Shown here: in pieces, positions 1-9,900 of the stretch
Position numbering within the stretch: the stretch's first letter is position 1
How the letters are laid out: each line of letters opens with the position of its first letter
Source: Endomychus coccineus
Lineage: Eukaryota; Arthropoda; Insecta; Coleoptera; Endomychidae
Assembly: GCA_958510875.1 (NCBI GenBank)
Contig: OY294067.1
Location: 55,564,039 to 55,628,038, forward strand
Direction of reading: 5' to 3'
Length of the DNA: 64,000 nucleotides
The notes under the pieces: generated by a model
Told to the model about the DNA's origin: nothing
What the model saw: only the letters and a program-made list of their open reading frames with translations
Databases searched by the model: none
Program-made: the position numbers and the translations under genes

Positions 1-195
1 CGTCCCGATTGTCCTATATTTATTTATCTAAATGGGTAACCCCAATTTACAAAATTTCAGACAGAGATAAATAATTAAATTAATTGAATTAATGAAGGTT
101 TATTTGACCTTAAGTATCCTAGGGTAGTTTGTGGATTAAAAAAAATATAGAGAATTAATAAAGATACATACAAAATGACTCTTATATACCGCAAT
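1..195. other. No feature seen
   Basis: Short AT-rich stretch before the first LINE remnant. It may hold the 3' untranslated end of that - strand LINE, but no tail or target-site duplication can be identified. Confidence 0.3.
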
Positions 196-1545
196 TCAAT
201 TCAGTAGGTTTTCCCTTAAAAAAGCACTTTTAAACCTTAACAGTGGATTTGAAAAGAAATCAATTTTTGTTTTGTTTCCATTTGAAAGGATTCTAGCAAT
301 AGGAGAATGCTGCGAGTAATTGGTTCGGTGGTAACTAGCGTGAAATGTAAATTTAGTTCTGATAAACTTTGAGGGCACATGCAATCCAAATTGTGACAAT
401 AAATCTGAGCAATCTACATGGTTATTTAAGGTTTTAAATAAGAATATAATATCAGAATGGATCCTACGTAATTTTAATGTATTAATTTGCATCATGGATC
501 TAAAGTGCGTTGATGAAAAATTTCGCCTTGGAATTTTTAGTTTATATGCTAGATATAGAAGAAACTTGTTTTGAATAGAATACTATGTATGTGAGATTTA
601 TAACTTGGTGACCATACTGGAGAAGCATACTCAAGAATTGAGCGGCATAGAGCATTATATAAAGAAGTTATGCAAGTTAAATTGGTAAAATCTTTTGTGT
701 TCCTTCTTATGAAACCAAGTATTTTCATCGATCTATTTTGTATGTCCGTGATGTGTGAATGAAAGTTTAATTTATTATCTATGAGCACACCTAAATCTCT
801 TATTAACGTATTCAAGTGATGTTCCTCTAATATTGTAGTTATAAGTAAATTGAGTTTTCAAGCGACTAAAAGAAATAATTTTACATTTTCCGATATTCAA
901 ATGCATCTTATTGATGTCACACCAGTTCAAGAGATTGTTAATATCTTGCTGGAGTAATATAGAATCGGCATGTGATCTTATGATTTTGAAGAGTTTCATA
1001 TCGTCTGCAAATAAAAGAAAGTCACTATACTCAATTACTTTTTTAATATCGTTTATAAATATATTGAAGAGAAGGGGTCCTACATGACTTCCTTGAGGTA
1101 CTTCAGAGGTTGCATCAATTTCATGAGATAAATAATTTTAATACTTTACAATTTGTTTTCTATTCATTACATAGTTTGTCATCCATCTGAGCATATTCCC
1201 ATGAATTCCAAGTTGAGACAGTTTGGCCAGGAGTATTTTATGAACTACTGAATCAAAGGCCTTACTAAAGTCCGTGTAAACTGCATCTACCTGAAAACAA
1301 GTTCTAAAAGCACTGAAGATAAAGTGTGTAAAGAGAAGTAAAGTTGTAACTGTTGACTTTTTATTGGTGTAGCCATGTTGCTCGGGTATAATTATTTGTT
1401 TGAAGGAAGGTGTCAGTTTATCACATATAATACTCTCGAAAAGTTTTGGTATTGAGCTAATAACTGATATGGGTCTGTAATTTTCTACATTGGCTCTATT
1501 TTCTGATTTATAAACAGGACATATTTAACTTATCATTCACAAGTG
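196..1545 (-). pseudogene. Decayed LINE (Jockey-superfamily-like) reverse transcriptase
   Basis: Read on the - strand from about 1545 down to 196, this is most of a non-LTR retrotransposon RT in several broken frames. In order I see YRPISVISSIPK (about 1450-1490), the finger/palm segment YTDFSKAFDSVVHK (about 1240-1280), a PQGSHVGPLLFNIFIND segment (about 1050-1100), the catalytic box LLFADDMK (about 995-1015; FADD in place of YADD), NWCDINKMHLNIGKCK (about 875-925) and the thumb-like LGVLIDNKLNFHSHI (about 760-800). It ends with the C-terminal block at 196-495 (LRRIHSDIIFLFKTLNN...). Stops and frameshifts separate the blocks, for example a stop after NRKQIVKY near 1140, so the element is dead. 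No endonuclease domain is visible upstream. The order of motifs is typical of the Jockey/CR1 group; the exact clade is inferred. Confidence 0.88.
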
Positions 1546-2325
1546 CCTCTCCGATGGTGTCATTGTTACAGAAAGCTACACTGTAGTCAATTTTCTTAAA
1601 TTTATGGCTTATATTTCACAATAATTATATTTTCTTTTTATTTTCGTTTCAGTACTATTATAAATTTGGTCTATCACACTTATTTTTACATTCCAGAAAA
1701 GTTTCACCCCTTCAATCAAATAATCATTAATTTGAGCAAAAATATGTTTGCCCAAACGATTTTTGATTGATTTATAAATAATTCCTTCATTTAGGAATAC
1801 TTTCCAGAATATTAATTCAATGAGGTTTAGTTTATGGTTTCTGGATGTAATAATTCTCGAAAGTTATATCCTATTGTTGAATCTCGTATTTCATATTTAT
1901 TCTGATTTCAAACTATTCCAGATCTACGTGATAATTCAATACTGGCTTTCAAATTATATTGTTTTATTTCATTAATTTAGTTTATGCTTACATCCGTTCG
2001 AAATTACAACTATTGTAATAGAAGTTCACGAAAACGTGATCCAAACAATTTGTAGAAGTGCTCGAGACTATTTGGTCCCAGTTCAGATAGTTTTGGCTAT
2101 TGGGCTTTTCAAAGTGTACATTGTACTATCCACTCAGGATTATGCCACAATCTTCACATAAGTTGGTAGCTATATCAAGGGACTATTGAGAAACTCGTTG
2201 AAGTGAACAGTATGTTGGATAATAATAATAATAACTTTATTTCCCAACAGGTAGAAATTGAAACATAAAGGAATTTGACATTTCTCGAAACCTGTTGATC
2301 AGTGTCGTTAAAATTACTGGGATAT
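1546..2325. other. No gene seen; AAT-rich microsatellite at 2221-2234
   Basis: AT-rich DNA without recognisable coding motifs. At 2221-2250 there is a run of AAT repeats followed by CTTTATTTCCC. Read on the - strand this is AAATAAAG followed by TTATTATT, the kind of 3' end with a triplet-repeat tail many LINEs have, but no adjacent LINE body is seen. Confidence 0.3.
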
Positions 2326-2900
2326 TTTTACTTCTCTCACTAATTCACTATACGTAATATGAGGAAAGTATTGTAATCGTAATTTTTGTATCGACTTGCA
2401 GGGATATCAGTAGAGAAAAAAAGTTGGTCATTTGTAATTCACTCAAGTGGTTCGTCGAAAAATAGAAATAGTAATACCAATCGCATTCACAATATATCCT
2501 GACATCGTTTCTCTCACATTTTTACTTTACGGATTTACGCAGAAATATTTGTTTTGACCATTTCTGAATTCATCTAGAATATTTTTAAGATGATGTCTGT
2601 TTGCGCGTCCGTATGTAACCCACTGTAAAGAAGATTGCTCCATTCCTGTTGGTCGTACGAATTTGACGATAACAAATGGCTTCAAAGTAGTTGAAATAGA
2701 AACTTCATTGTATTGGGGCGTGATAGCCCCGTTGAAAATGTTTTGGGGCGTGATAGCCCCTTTGACAGTGTTCTTTGGGCATCCATTTTCAGTATTACAG
2801 ATGGAATCTACAGGTTTCTTTTTGTTGTAAATAGATATAACAATCATACATTTAACCTGCAGAAGTGTCCAAAATTTATAATTTTCAATTTCAAAAAATT
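2325..2900. repeat. Dispersed repeat, copy 1 (partner at 53195-53640)
   Basis: This stretch aligns by eye with 53195-53640 in the same orientation. Shared words include TTTTTACTTCTCTC, ATATTGTAATCG (ATTGTAATCG in copy 1), AAGATGATGTCTGTTTG, TTGGTCGT and TAATCTGCAGAAGT (TAACCTGCAGAAGT in copy 1). Copy 1 also carries a short internal duplication: TTGGGGCGTGATAGCCCC occurs at about 2713-2731 and again at about 2743-2761. Short open frames in it show no known domain. It is probably a non-coding mobile element or its 3' part; the type is unknown. Confidence 0.6.
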
Positions 2901-3104
2901 ACGTCATCGAAATTAGTAACCTCACATTTTTGTGTTGGTTGTTCTAGAGGTAATTCTAAAAGCTATAGGTTATGAACCATATTTACTTTATAATAAGGTC
3001 AAATTATATTCATTATGATGTGGTTTCGAGCCCGTAAGATTTACATACTCCTCTTTGTCAAATATTTTAACAGTTCACCTGGCAGCTAAATATTATAATA
3101 ATGT

Positions 3105-3205
3105 TGTCAATTCCAATAAACTTTCAATGTCAGAACATACAGCATAATTGGACGTATTCCCACTTCCCACGCCCTTAGCTATTTCTAATCATTTGCAAAA
3201 TATTA
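3105..3205. repeat. Short dispersed repeat fragment
   Basis: The words GTCAATTC, AATAAACTTTC, GACGTATT and CTATTTCTAATCATTTG recur in whole or part in the same order at about 28470-28600 and 28700-28805. This suggests three diverged copies of one repeat. No coding potential is seen. Confidence 0.45.
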
Positions 3206-3411
3206 GTGAACTGTCTTTAAGGGCGAAATCCGCGAACATCAGACTGTGAATATATATCTCCAAATTGAAATTTGAAGACTCAAATCTTGAAATAAACAAT
3301 ACTGATAAAACCAAATACCTGGGTATAATTATTGATAAACACCTCAAATGGACAGACCACATTAATACATTTCCAGCAAAACTACGAAGATTTATGTATA
3401 CATTTTATGAG

Positions 3412-3619
3412 AAATCTTGTCTTCCGGATGGATTCCGCGTCACAATAGCTCGACAATAGCTGAAACTGTTTCAGTTCAAGCCTCAAGCCTGCCCTGAAGA
3501 TGCCACCTGTAATGGTTGGCGAAACGTCGGCATCAAGTCGAGCTATTGTGACTCGGAATTCATCCGGAAGACGAGATTTTTCAAGATTAGCTGTCCGCGG
3601 AAGTCTACTATCCAAAACA
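3412..3619 (+). mobile_element. PLE-B tail inserted in a LINE, 10-bp TSD
   Basis: The insertion is flanked by ATTTTATGAG at 3402-3411 and 3620-3629. Its body from about 3465 matches the 3' end of the PLE at 18635-19521: CAGTTCAAGCC, CCTGAAGATGCCACCTGTAA, GCATCAAGTCGAGCTATTG and ATCCGGAAG. The first 50 bases are an inverted copy of the last part (CTTCCGGATG...AATAGCTCGAC against GTCGAGCTATTGTG...CATCCGGAAG), so the insertion folds back. A hammerhead-like core lies at 3494-3524. No protein is encoded. Confidence 0.8.
3494..3530 (+). ncRNA. Hammerhead-ribozyme-like motif of PLE-B
   Basis: CTGAAGA (3494-3500) fits the CUGANGA core. A hairpin follows (GCCACC...GGTTGGC) and then GAAAC (3521-3525). 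Hammerhead motifs are known from PLE terminal repeats. The caveat is one extra T between the core and stem II, and I cannot define the cleavage site with confidence. Confidence 0.4.
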
Positions 3620-4240
3620 ATTTTATGAGCTACGATAGTTTATAAATAAAAAAATTAATAATCATTCTCTACCAATCGTTGATTGAATCTGCCCTAAGAT
3701 ACGATATTGCTGTGTACGGGGGTCTTCATAATAATGCCCTGACCGCCTCTCAAAATTACATTATTAAAATAATACTTTGGAAAAAAAAATTATATTCTAC
3801 AAGCTAAACAATGAAGAATTTCTACTTCTTCTATATGCTCACTGTATCATCACACATGCTGCATATTCATCTACAAACATCCCCATTTGAAAATTAATGC
3901 AACACATAAGCATAAAACTTGGTGAGAAGTTAATAATATAATAATAAGCCCCTCTTATGAGAAAGATGCTAACCAGAAGTTTGCTATGCTAACCAGAGGT
4001 TTATTACGTTAATAGCTCCTAAAATAATCAATTCTTTACCACCAAACATAAAAAATAAACAATCTTGAAACCTCCCAAAAAAATCTAAACAGTATATAGG
4101 TAAAAACCAAACTAAATACTTAAATATAGTATAATTACTGTAAATACATGTATTTGTCAATCCCAAACAATGTACACCTGAAAGTAAAGCACCATAATTG
4201 GTGTTTGCAACTCAATTCTCTTCAGTTGTAAAATTACTAA

Positions 4241-5251
4241 TAGTCGGGTCAAATTAGACGGAAAAAGTATAAAAACGGATTTACAACATTCCCGGCAAAA
4301 AACTAATATGTGCTTTTCCATTTTTCAATTGTTATAGAGGAATATAGAGGAAAATGGCAATTTAGGGAATTTTGCAATTTTCAACGAAAATGGCTATACT
4401 CGGGGGTTTTCGAGGTGACTGGTAATAAATCATTTTAGATTGTTGGAAGATTTATATTCGATCTATGAAGTAAAATTCAAATCACTGCGCTTCAATTCTG
4501 AATATGATGGGACTATAATATATTCATAAATTTTAGAAAGGGGTGGGCCAAGAGATTATCTAGTATTGATGGAGTCTGTATGCGTCAAGACAATATGGTG
4601 GCGTGACCGTCTATATGACAGCTATTTAAAAAAGATGAAGGGGAAATGTGAAAGAAAGACGCATGGTAATGGAGAAGAGTAAGGAGGGATCACTTTCTAT
4701 ATTGGAATCATATCAAGATCATCTCGGGGAGACGCATACTTTCAAAACCGTTGATTGAGCACGTGGCTGTTGAATTTTATTGTGTTTATTGTGTAAACGA
4801 CATTTTTTTAAACTTATTATTTTTTGGAACAATTAATTAATAATTAATTATTCATTCACAAATTATTTTTTTTTACATCCACTAATTACGAATTGTACGT
4901 ATTTATATTCTTTTCTATTGTTCCATATCAACACAGATATTTTGAAAAAAAATGTGTTTTGAAAATTTTTTTTTGTCATAGATTTCAATTTACGTTTGGA
5001 CAATATTACAAGTGGGTATTTCCAGCCATTGCTGGCATCATTTCAAAATTTTAGAAATTTCCTAATTTTGGGTCATGAAAATTGGCCATTTTCCTCTATA
5101 TTCCTCTATAACAATTGAAAAATGGAAAAGCACATATTAGTTTGTTTTCGGGAATGTTGTAAATCCGTTCAGGAAAATTTTGCAAAAAAACCGGAGTTGA
5201 TCGGAGTTGCCCGCAAATTTTCCCAGCTTTTATGCTAATATGACTCGACTA
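4241..5251. mobile_element. Non-coding inverted-repeat element, TAA target duplication
   Basis: The ends are TAGTCGGGTCAAATTAG at 4241 and its inverse CTAATATGACTCGACTA ending at 5251, flanked by TAA at 4238-4240 and 5252-5254. The inverted arms continue inward with ACGGATTTACAACATTCCCG, ATTAGTTT/AAACTAAT, GTGCTTTTCCATTTTTCAAT and the doubled ATAGAGGAA, covering at least about 190 bp per side. The central part is unique and has no ORF with known motifs. A 3-bp TAA duplication is what PIF/Harbinger-type MITEs produce, but the terminal bases are not diagnostic. Confidence 0.75.
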
Positions 5252-5778
5252 TAATGTATATCTATTCACCAAGTTTTATTACTATTTTTTTTGTTACGCC
5301 TGTCTTTCCAACTAGAGGAAATTTGATTTGCTTAATCCTATTATATTTACTACTTTGTTACAAATAGCAAAATTATGCAATAATAAATTGATCTGTACAC
5401 ATACTTGGACCTAGATGTACACACTAGTATATAATTTTAGAAAAATACCCACCTGTATGAAATGTAGATACTTACTCTATGTATACTATATACTATTGTA
5501 ATGTATACTATTGTGATATCGATTATTGGGAAATATTGAATGTTGAATGTTAAAAAATATTAAAATTATCTGTCGAAAGTGAAACATTATGCTAACAAAA
5601 GGAGGGTGAGACAAGTTAGCGAACTACGGATCAATTTTGATGACGTTGATGAAATTAAAACCTGTCGTACTGAGGCACAATTGTGCTCAAATTTATTTTA
5701 TTATCGATCTTCATTAAACATTATTTAAATATCATTTCATTCCCAAGCCCTAAAATTTGATTATTTATGATTTTGTAG
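5252..5778. other. No gene seen; upstream intron of the lipase-like gene
   Basis: AT-rich. Imperfect GTATACTAT repeats lie at about 5475-5515. Because the exon at 5779 starts at a splice acceptor, this is probably intronic. I could not find an upstream exon with a signal peptide in the window. Confidence 0.4.
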
Positions 5779-6381
5779 GTGAGGTTACGTTCAAATATGT
5801 GACGCTGTATAACAAAGAGGGGCGACAGATGACGAAAGAAGATTTGGGAAAAACAAGTGTTAACGTACTTAAACCGATAATTTTCATAATGAATGGTTTG
5901 GACAGTTCGGACAATGCATGGCTTAATGAAATAGTTAACGAATATCTGGAGAAACAAATACATAATGTCTTCATCGTGGATTGGGAATTCGATTCAAAAA
6001 TGGATCAGGACAAAATCAATTCTACTATTGAGCCCACCAGCTTGACAGTAGCCGAGTTTATACATACTGTGTACAACGTTACGCAAAGCGCTTACTTAGA
6101 TATTCATTTAGTTGGGATCTTCTCTGGCTTTCAGGTCTCTAACGTTGTAGCAAAACGAATTTCAGATTTTCCAGGAAGAAGAGTAAACAGAATTACTGGT
6201 TTAGATCCCACTTATTACTTAGTTAATGATGAAGTGGAAGCGAGAAAAGGAAATTCCCAGAGGGAAATTGCAAATTCCGTTGATGTAGTGCATTCAAATA
6301 TCCGCAAACCTGGAAAAGAACTTACACAGTGGGGCCATGTAGACTTCTATATTGATGATGAGAAATGTGGAAAATCAGAAG
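5779..6381 (+). CDS. Neutral (pancreatic-type) lipase homologue, internal exon; catalytic Ser replaced
   Basis: This exon encodes the alpha/beta-hydrolase core of a PF00151-type lipase. It opens after TTTATGATTTTGTAG, a splice acceptor; no ATG fits the homologous start, so at least one exon lies upstream. Visible landmarks are KPIIFIMNGLDSSDNAWL (oxyanion-side strand, family HGW replaced by NGL), VFIVDWE, HLVGIFSGFQVSNVVAKRI (nucleophile elbow), RVNRITGLDPTYYL (the catalytic Asp is kept, in GLDP), VDVVHSN and WGHVDFYID. In active relatives the elbow is G-H-S-L-G; here it is G-I-F-S-G, so Phe occupies the Ser position. The donor is GAAG/GTAACT with GT at 6382, in phase 1. The continuous frame of about 200 codons without stops argues for a maintained gene rather than a pseudogene. 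Non-catalytic members of this family are known, such as fly yolk proteins. What it binds cannot be told from sequence. Tissue and regulation are not visible. Confidence 0.88.
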
Positions 6382-7274
6382 GTAACTTTAGACACATTAC
6401 ATTTTAAAGGGTAAAGTGCCACTGGTGTGTTTAAGTTGTTAATACAGTTGTTCCTTTTTTTGACCTAAGGTCATTTCACGGCGCCCTCCGCATGATCAAT
6501 CACAAGATGAAACTAAATGAAACACGTACAACATACAAATTATGATGAATATGAAGTGCACAAGTAAAATGACGGTATTATTGAATGACTTCATTTATTC
6601 ATTAACACTGACTCTATTGAAAAGACGAGCCTGCAGATTACTGCACATTTCTTATAAAATTGGGATCAAATTGAACACTGCCACTATCATTTTCTTTCAC
6701 ATATTGATTTTTGTTACTCGCTTTTTATTACAGCGATAGTCGAAAATTCAGCTCTGCACTATTAAGAAGTGGAAAGTGGAATTAAAATCCGCAGAGCTTC
6801 ATCACTTATAAGGGAAATCCGAATTCGGTCAATTCCATGCTGTCATTCACAATTTCAAACTATTCTCTTCTTATGCAGAAATAAATTAAGACGGTGAACA
6901 GGTATTGAATGGATCTTGGATCCATGGAAACTTTCCGACATTTTGCTATTTTGTCTCAAACCAGGTGTTAAGCTCTAAAACGTATTCTTTAAAAATGCAT
7001 TTTATATTTTTCAATATGAAGAAGCAATCTTGCTCGCAACTTCATTCATGTTCCTTCTCCATTGTTGACATTTTTATCTAAAAGTCAAAACTACATATTT
7101 TTTTCGTGCACTGTGAATCATGCCTTCCACTTTTCAAAAATGTCATTTCAATATGGTATTTTTATTGAATAATCGACATCAAACATTTTTTTGCTCAAAG
7201 GTACATGATGAATGAAACATCACCGAGAGGGCCATTAAGCCCTTCTGTAATACCTACAACAAAGACGAGTGCTC

Positions 7275-7495
7275 GGCTCCCGTATCCTCATACAATTAGG
7301 TTGTAGTATAGGAATCTCCCATTCCTATACGAGATTATATTAACACAACATAAACATATTGCTTGTGGGTCAGCTCCGAGATCTAAACATATACTTAATA
7401 ACATTACTAAATAGAAATAAGGTCGCATTCTATAACTTGGGATTTTAGGTAATCTCGTATAGGAATGGAAGATTCGTATACTACAAGGTTCTTGA
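7275..7495. repeat. Foldback fragment of the solo-LTR family
   Basis: Left side: TTGTAGTATAGGAATCTCCC. Right side, inverted: GATTCGTATACTACAAGG. Read on the - strand, 7490 down to 7300 matches the first 180 bases or so of the LTRs at 27045 and 29934 (TGTAGTATAGGAATCTTCCA, TATACGAGA, TATGTTTAGATCTCGGA). The left 45 bases are the same start in + orientation. It is a rearranged fragment. Confidence 0.6.
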
Positions 7496-7789
7496 ATAAT
7501 GTAAACTAATAATAATACCCACTTCAAATAATAATCTTTTTTATTCTAATTTATCTTTGAAAATGCAACAGAAATATGATAATTTGGTAAAGATCCAAAA
7601 CATTCCAAACGCGCTGTTAAGCCAGATTCTACTCTCTCAAAATTTTCATTCATTTGTCAAAAATACAAAGTTTTGTTCCTTTTATCGATTTCGGACAGTT
7701 CTTTCGTTCACTCATGAGCTATTCAGCGGAATGAGTCGAACGATGAAGCCACTGATCAAACATTTTCGGCAGATGTATAATCATGTTAG

Positions 7790-8100
7790 GAAATGTTTGG
7801 ACAATCAAATTGTTCTAACACCATCTCCACCGGAAAAGTAGATGTCCGACTGAGTCCGAGATTATGCCAAGCATTGATGAAAGGTTTCGTGATTGATAGA
7901 ATCGACATGGAAATAGTACCGCCTGGTGACAGCCCCGAAACAATGCATAGTGAACTAAAACACACTCCGTGTCAAAAGTCAGGTTTGGTTCACCAGGTTG
8001 AACAGTGAAAACACGTTTACGAAAGTGATATAATAAAACACCTTCGAAAATGTTTGACGAACCTAGATGTTCCAACGCCACCTGCCGAAAAGTAGATATC
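7790..8100. repeat. About 50-bp direct repeat, spacing about 255 bp
   Basis: 7795-7846 and 8049-8098 share AATGTTTG, TGTTC.AAC.CCA.CT, CGAAAAGTAGAT (GGAAAAGTAGAT in copy 1). A weaker echo is at about 8290-8330 (TAGATAATCCTATTGCAACACCAG). The + strand reading frames at both copies start MF and contain CSN, but no domain is recognised. It may be a tandemly duplicated fragment of an unknown element. Confidence 0.4.
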
Positions 8101-8569
8101 TATGTACTTCTCATGAACAACCATTTCTTTTACTTCACATTGTCATTACTATTCGCGTATTGGTTCTTCCATCTCTCATCATCACGTTCAGAATGGCAGA
8201 TTGATAATTATGAATCACTCCTCCATTCTAAAATGCATTATATCCTATTGACCTCCAGGAGGATTACATTAAGCAAATGCGATTAAGAGTTGTCTAGATA
8301 ATCCTATTGCAACACCAGTGGATGTTCCGTGATATAATTCTTACGTGATTGAACCATTTGGCGTGATGCAATCGTAGTTTGAAGATATCCGCATTGTTCT
8401 GTATCAATGTTCCCCACACCTTATAGTTTTCATGTTATGATGACTTTTTATTGACATTAAGGGAAAACACATTTATGCATAGTTTGCGCCATGGACATGA
8501 AGAATGTCATGATTTTCAACTATAGCCTAAACTAATAATCTATAAAAGACTTCACACTGTGGATACACT

Positions 8570-8665
8570 TAAAACTACAAATAAGTAATGAGCACGTGTA
8601 TCCGCTCAACATTTTGCTAAAGTACTGAGGACCTTTCGGCTGCAAAGAACATCATCAGAGTAAAA
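8570..8665 (-). repeat. PLE-A 3' tail remnant with hammerhead-like motif
   Basis: On the - strand it reads CTGATGATGTTCTTTGCAG followed by CCGAAAGGTCCTCAGTACTT, the terminal signature shared with 9725-9900, 41285-41400 and 49215-49290. No PLE coding region adjoins, so it is a solitary tail. The hairpin between CTGATGA and GAAA is degraded here. Confidence 0.6.
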
Positions 8666-9724
8666 CACGAACGAATTGTAATGAGAATCCTATATCATAT
8701 CCTCAAATGTGGACAGCAGTTTCGTCTGAAACAGCGGTGTTTCGTGAGTTTTTTTGCGATTGCGGAATACGACCGTGAGAATCAAATCATATCTTAATTT
8801 TTTTTTGGATTAAATGTGGGCACTTATTTTGAATTCTCAAAATTTTACCCAATAAAATAATTTGGAGAAATTACCATTGATATTGCTTTGTTGATCTTAA
8901 GATCAACTTATTTGGCATATTCAACAGATGAATTACTTTACGTACAAACTTTGAGTTCACCAGGAGAATTATTCACTACAACATAATCATCAACATGAGA
9001 TATGACTATTTAACTTTAACAAAATTCCTCCGTCTCAAAGGAAAGTGCAGTGAAATACAGTTTTCTAGAGTAACGATTTTAAGACATATCGATGTGGATT
9101 TTTTTTAAATTCTGTACAATAATAAACTTAAATTATTAATTTGGAACGATTGAAACTTGCTTTTTCGTCAATGAAAGGAGTAACTGCATTGAACATATAG
9201 TATTCACCATAAACACAGGAAAAGTATCTTCTGCTATCAGTTAAAAGTAGATGGTTTTTCTTTGGCAGGGAGAGAATTGTAGTGGTTAAAATACTTACTT
9301 TATTACCTTTTGTTACTCATATTATCCATATTATCTTCTTACTAATCTATATACTTACATTTAATTGTTTTTAATTTATATTTTGGTATATATATTATTT
9401 TGGCCGATGTAAAGTTGTAATTTAAGTTTCTCGCGGAGTCGAAGGTATGACAATTATATTTGTGGAATTAGAAATTCACACTGAATAAAACCATTTGTGA
9501 GGGGGTAATCACTGATTTCACAGACAATCGAAGGTATATATGTTGTACCAACATTTAGAAGAAATCTGAATTATCTTGAGAATTTATGCTTTTCCGGATT
9601 ACAATTTAAATAAATTACGAAACAACATGGATGCTTCATTAATTCTCCCATTCCATAAAATTGTCAACACAGTAATATGGTATTAAAGGATATGTTTCCA
9701 ATGCTATTGATAAGAAATAGTCAC

Positions 9725-9900
9725 ACTTATCCACTAAAAATACTATTAAATTACTAAGGACCTTTCGGTTACCTAGTTGCCATCATCAGAGTAAACTGTT
9801 TACTCTGATGATGGCTACTTGGTAGCCGAAAGGTCCTCAGTACTTTTATATTATTTTTAGTGGATAAGGGTGATTATTTCTTAACAAAAGTGTTATAATA
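9725..9900. repeat. Head-to-head palindrome of two PLE-A tails
   Basis: The - strand copy (about 9725-9797) and + strand copy (about 9798-9900) are inverted around CAGAGTAAACTG/TTTACTCTG. Each ends with CACTTATCCACTAAAAAT-type sequence. The + copy has CTGATGA (9805-9811), the hairpin GGCTAC-TTG-GTAGCC (9813-9827) and GAAA (9828-9831); the - copy has the same core with slight stem changes. It lies in the lipase intron with no PLE ORF attached. Confidence 0.75.
9805..9845 (+). ncRNA. Hammerhead-ribozyme-like motif of PLE-A
   Basis: Best preserved copy of the motif: CTGATGA, then T, a perfect 6-bp hairpin GGCTAC/GTAGCC with a TTG loop, then GAAAGGTCC. CUGAUGA and GAAA around a stem are the hammerhead core. 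The extra T and the unknown stem III keep this tentative. Confidence 0.45.

Larger units (their letters stand above)
3265..3900 (+). pseudogene. LINE reverse transcriptase C-terminal part, split by a PLE tail
   Basis: The first block (3265-3411) reads KYLGIIIDKHLKWTDHI followed by KLRRFMYTFYE, the post-catalytic RT/thumb region of a LINE. The second block, after the insertion at 3412-3619, continues with LYQSLIESALRYDIAVYGG and QNYIIKIILWKK (about 3660-3800), the usual sequence of the same domain. A stop lies just after the insertion and further frame breaks follow 3800. Rejoining across the insertion makes sense only if one copy of the 10-bp duplication is removed, which supports a single element interrupted later. 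It belongs to a different LINE lineage or copy than the one at 196-1545. Confidence 0.85.
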
